Positions 62,342-64,000 of a stretch of 64,000 bases of DNA are shown here, in pieces. The notes beneath the pieces are model-generated. The model searched no databases, was not told where the DNA came from, and worked only from the letters and a program-made list of their open reading frames with translations. The DNA lies in NCBI GenBank assembly GCA_020186115.1, contig WSYJ01000152.1:1-64000 (forward strand), read 5' to 3'. The stretch's first letter is position 1. The number at the start of each line of letters is the position of its first letter. The position numbers were made by a program, and so were the translations under genes. This stretch comes from Histomonas meleagridis. Lineage: Eukaryota > Parabasalia > Tritrichomonadida > Dientamoebidae.

Positions 62342-64000
62342 TTAAAAGCCTTTATTAAAACCAAAGCCAAATCCATAGTTCATTGGATTTACCTTGCGAA
62401 CTTCATTAAGTTTATCTTCATTGTATTTAATTCCCTTTTGTCTTTTAAGAAGTTTAACCACATCATTTTTATTATATTCGGAAGCCCTTAATATTGCAGT
62501 CATTTCTTGATTGTCTTGTGCGTTAATATCAATTCCTTTTTGTTTTAGAAGAATTTTAACAACATCTTTTTTTCCAATTTTAGATGCTTTGATAAGTGCT
62601 GTTTGAAATCATTTAAATAATTACCAAATAATATATTAAAACAGAAAATTATTAATATAAATTTTAAATTTAATAAAAAAATATCTTTAGCATTTACATC
62701 AATATCTTTTTGTTGAAGGAGTAATTGTAATATTTCGATACGTAGTTTTTTAACATCACTTGAAAATATAATCATTCTGAATTTATCATCTTGAAATGCA
62801 TACATTAGTGCTGTTTCAAATATTTTTAATGATTTCCATATAATATTTTAAATCATTAAATTATTAAAATATACATTAAACAAAATAAATTTACATCTTT
62901 AGCATTAATATCAATTCCTTCTTGTTTAAGAAGTAATGTTACTATTTCTTTTTTACAAAATGTTGCATACATTAAAACTGTTTTAAATTATTTGTATAAA
63001 TTCCATATTTTATAAATAAAATTCAAATTAATAAAAATATATTTAAATAAAATAAAAAAATATCTTGTGCATTGATATCAATTCCTTCTTGTTCAAGAAG
63101 TAATTTGACCATTTCCGTTTTGCCATATTCACATGCTAAAATAAGTGCTGTTTTAAATCATTTGAATGAAAACCATATTTTATGAAGAAATTTTAAATTA
63201 TTTATAAAATCATTATGTGAATTCAAGAAATATCTTTTTCATTTAAATCAATTTTCGCATTTTCAAGAAGTAACTTAACTATTTCCGTATAACCATTTCT
63301 TGATGCATACATAAATGGTGTTTCATATATTAGTTAAAATATCCAAATATTAATATGAAATATCAAATTATTGATATAAACATTATCTTTAGCATATATA
63401 TCAAATTTATTACTTTCAAGAAATTCCTTAAAGATTTCAATTTTTTCATTTGTAGCTCCCATTCCATAATAAAGAGCTGTATGAATTAATTTTTATATAT
63501 TCCAAAAAATATTTTCAATTATTATAACAATGAAATAAACATTAATTAAAAACAATAAAAATCTTTAATGTTGACATCAATTCCTTTATTTTTAAGAAGC
63601 AATTTAACAATTTCTTTTTTATTAAATTCAGTCTTATTAATTTTAATATGAGATAAAGCATCCATTAGTATTGTTTGAAAAAATTAAAGCAATTTCCAAA
63701 TATTATATTGAAATTGAATATTTGTTAAATAGACTTTAAATAAATAAAATAAGCGTTTTTATCATTTAGATTTATTCCTTTTTGCTCAAGAAGTAATTTA
63801 AATACGTTGATTTGATTTGTTGATAAAGATACTGATATAGCTGTTTGAATTATAATGAAAAAACATGAAATATTTTAAGGAAATATTATATTATCTAAAA
63901 AAATTAATTATAAAATAAATAAATATCCACAGCATTAATATCGATTCCTTTATTAATAAGTAATTTAACAAGTTCGATACCTTTTGTTACTGCAAAGATT
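62342..64000 (-). CDS. Ankyrin-repeat gene interrupted by fixed-length spacers (5' end beyond window)
   Basis: Minus-strand modules with the ankyrin pattern T-A-L-x-x-A...V-K-L-L-L-E-Q-K-G-I-D-I-N-A-K-D, in order: 64000-63925 (partial), 63844-63755, 63674-63561, 63480-63385, 63321-63232, 63151-63062, 62981-62895, 62814-62683 and 62602-62342. Every complete internal module is a multiple of three and free of stops. The last holds two repeats without interruption and ends FGFGFNKGF-stop. Between modules lie AT-rich spacers with stops. Reading straight through is impossible, because most spacers change the frame, so the mature product would need their removal. I treat it as a probable gene because the modules keep their frame; a young pseudogene is the alternative. 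Ankyrin proteins are a very large trichomonad family with scaffold roles. Confidence 0.6.
62603..63924 (-). repeat. Eight conserved AT-rich spacers inside ankyrin repeats
   Basis: Spacers between the D/N codon of one module and the T codon of the next: 62603-62682, 62815-62894, 62982-63061, 63152-63231, 63322-63384, 63481-63560, 63675-63754, 63845-63924. Seven are exactly 80 nt and one is 63. Shared marks in the gene sense are ATTTATTTTATTTAAA-like sequence in the first 20 nt, a TGG (usually TATGGA or TTTGGA) near positions 56-60 and ATTT-x-AA just before ACA. The terminal repeat has 12 nt at this place, so 68 nt is inserted in each. Confidence 0.85.

Noticed and set aside
62603-63924. CRISPR-like array (regular repeats and spacers)
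   Set aside because: The regular units are ankyrin coding modules with diverged sequence, the organism is eukaryotic, and there are no identical short repeats or cas genes.
62603-63924. Ordinary GT-AG introns in the ankyrin array
   Set aside because: No constant GT near the 5' side, two spacers lack AG at the 3' end, and GT-AG combinations that exist do not keep the reading frame.

Overview
The window looks like nuclear DNA of a trichomonad parabasalid, with Tritrichomonas foetus or a close relative as the best guess. It is very AT-rich, and its unique genes are intact, intron-free frames. Trichomonad hallmarks include a protein with the initiator-binding (IBP39-type) domain, BspA-like leucine-rich-repeat surface-protein genes, many Myb-type genes, bacterial-type enzymes (flavodoxin, Old Yellow Enzyme family), and TCAYTW-type initiators 0-15 nt before start codons. 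The species name is inference; no rRNA or tRNA gene was recognised.

Layout. 1-3513: low-complexity repeats, a decayed DNA-transposon transposase and short hairpins. 3514-13750: a housekeeping block with a complete TOR-type PIK kinase, a membrane metallophosphoesterase (TMEM62-like) and the initiator-binding-domain protein. 13751-29542: a gene graveyard with ankyrin fragments, a truncated clathrin-adaptor sigma chain, a coiled-coil remnant, a telobox-like Myb remnant, exostosin-, HtrL/YibB- and GT31-like glycosyltransferase remnants, a Cys-rich repeat family in three copies, and a 1.5-kb inverted pair carrying a Myb gene (one copy intact, one frameshifted). Only the Myb gene at 28175-28768 and the C2-domain gene at 23896-24603 look intact there. 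30527-50488: dense housekeeping block with a sugar/triose-phosphate transporter, flavodoxin, CAMK-like kinase, RhoGAP-like protein with a huge acidic tail, a broken LRR gene, ADA2, gamma-SNAP-like protein, divergent ribosomal proteins eS17 and eL43, a UBL-UBA protein, a proline-rich protein, a 1204-residue helical-repeat protein and an Old Yellow Enzyme relative. 50489-61125: decayed sequence, a BspA-like gene with one nonsense codon, and a 2.0-kb inverted duplication of a TBC (Rab-GAP) gene. 61251-61826: a Rab GTPase. 62342-64000: an ankyrin gene with an unusual interrupted structure.

The most interesting signal is in the ankyrin array on the minus strand (62342-64000) and its fragment on the plus strand (14687-15082). 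Ankyrin modules of 87, 90, 96, 114 or 132 nt, always a multiple of three and always open, alternate with AT-rich, stop-containing spacers. Nine of the ten complete spacers are exactly 80 nt between the conserved D/N and T codons; the tenth is 63. The last repeat of the array has no spacer and has 12 nt at the same place, so each spacer is a 68-nt insertion at one fixed point of the ankyrin consensus. Excision would restore a 34-residue ankyrin period, but no GT-AG pair does so consistently. This could be a non-canonical, size-constrained intron family multiplied with its host exon, or another removal or bypass mechanism.

A second recurring pattern is a Myb-type box (AACGG, either strand) 7-17 nt upstream of a TCA initiator that nearly touches the start codon. 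It precedes kinase, Rab, initiator-binding-domain and SNAP genes, with related boxes before ribosomal, TBC and helical-repeat genes. Frameshifts are concentrated in duplicated sequence and often fall in homopolymers, so some breaks may be uncorrected assembly errors rather than biology.
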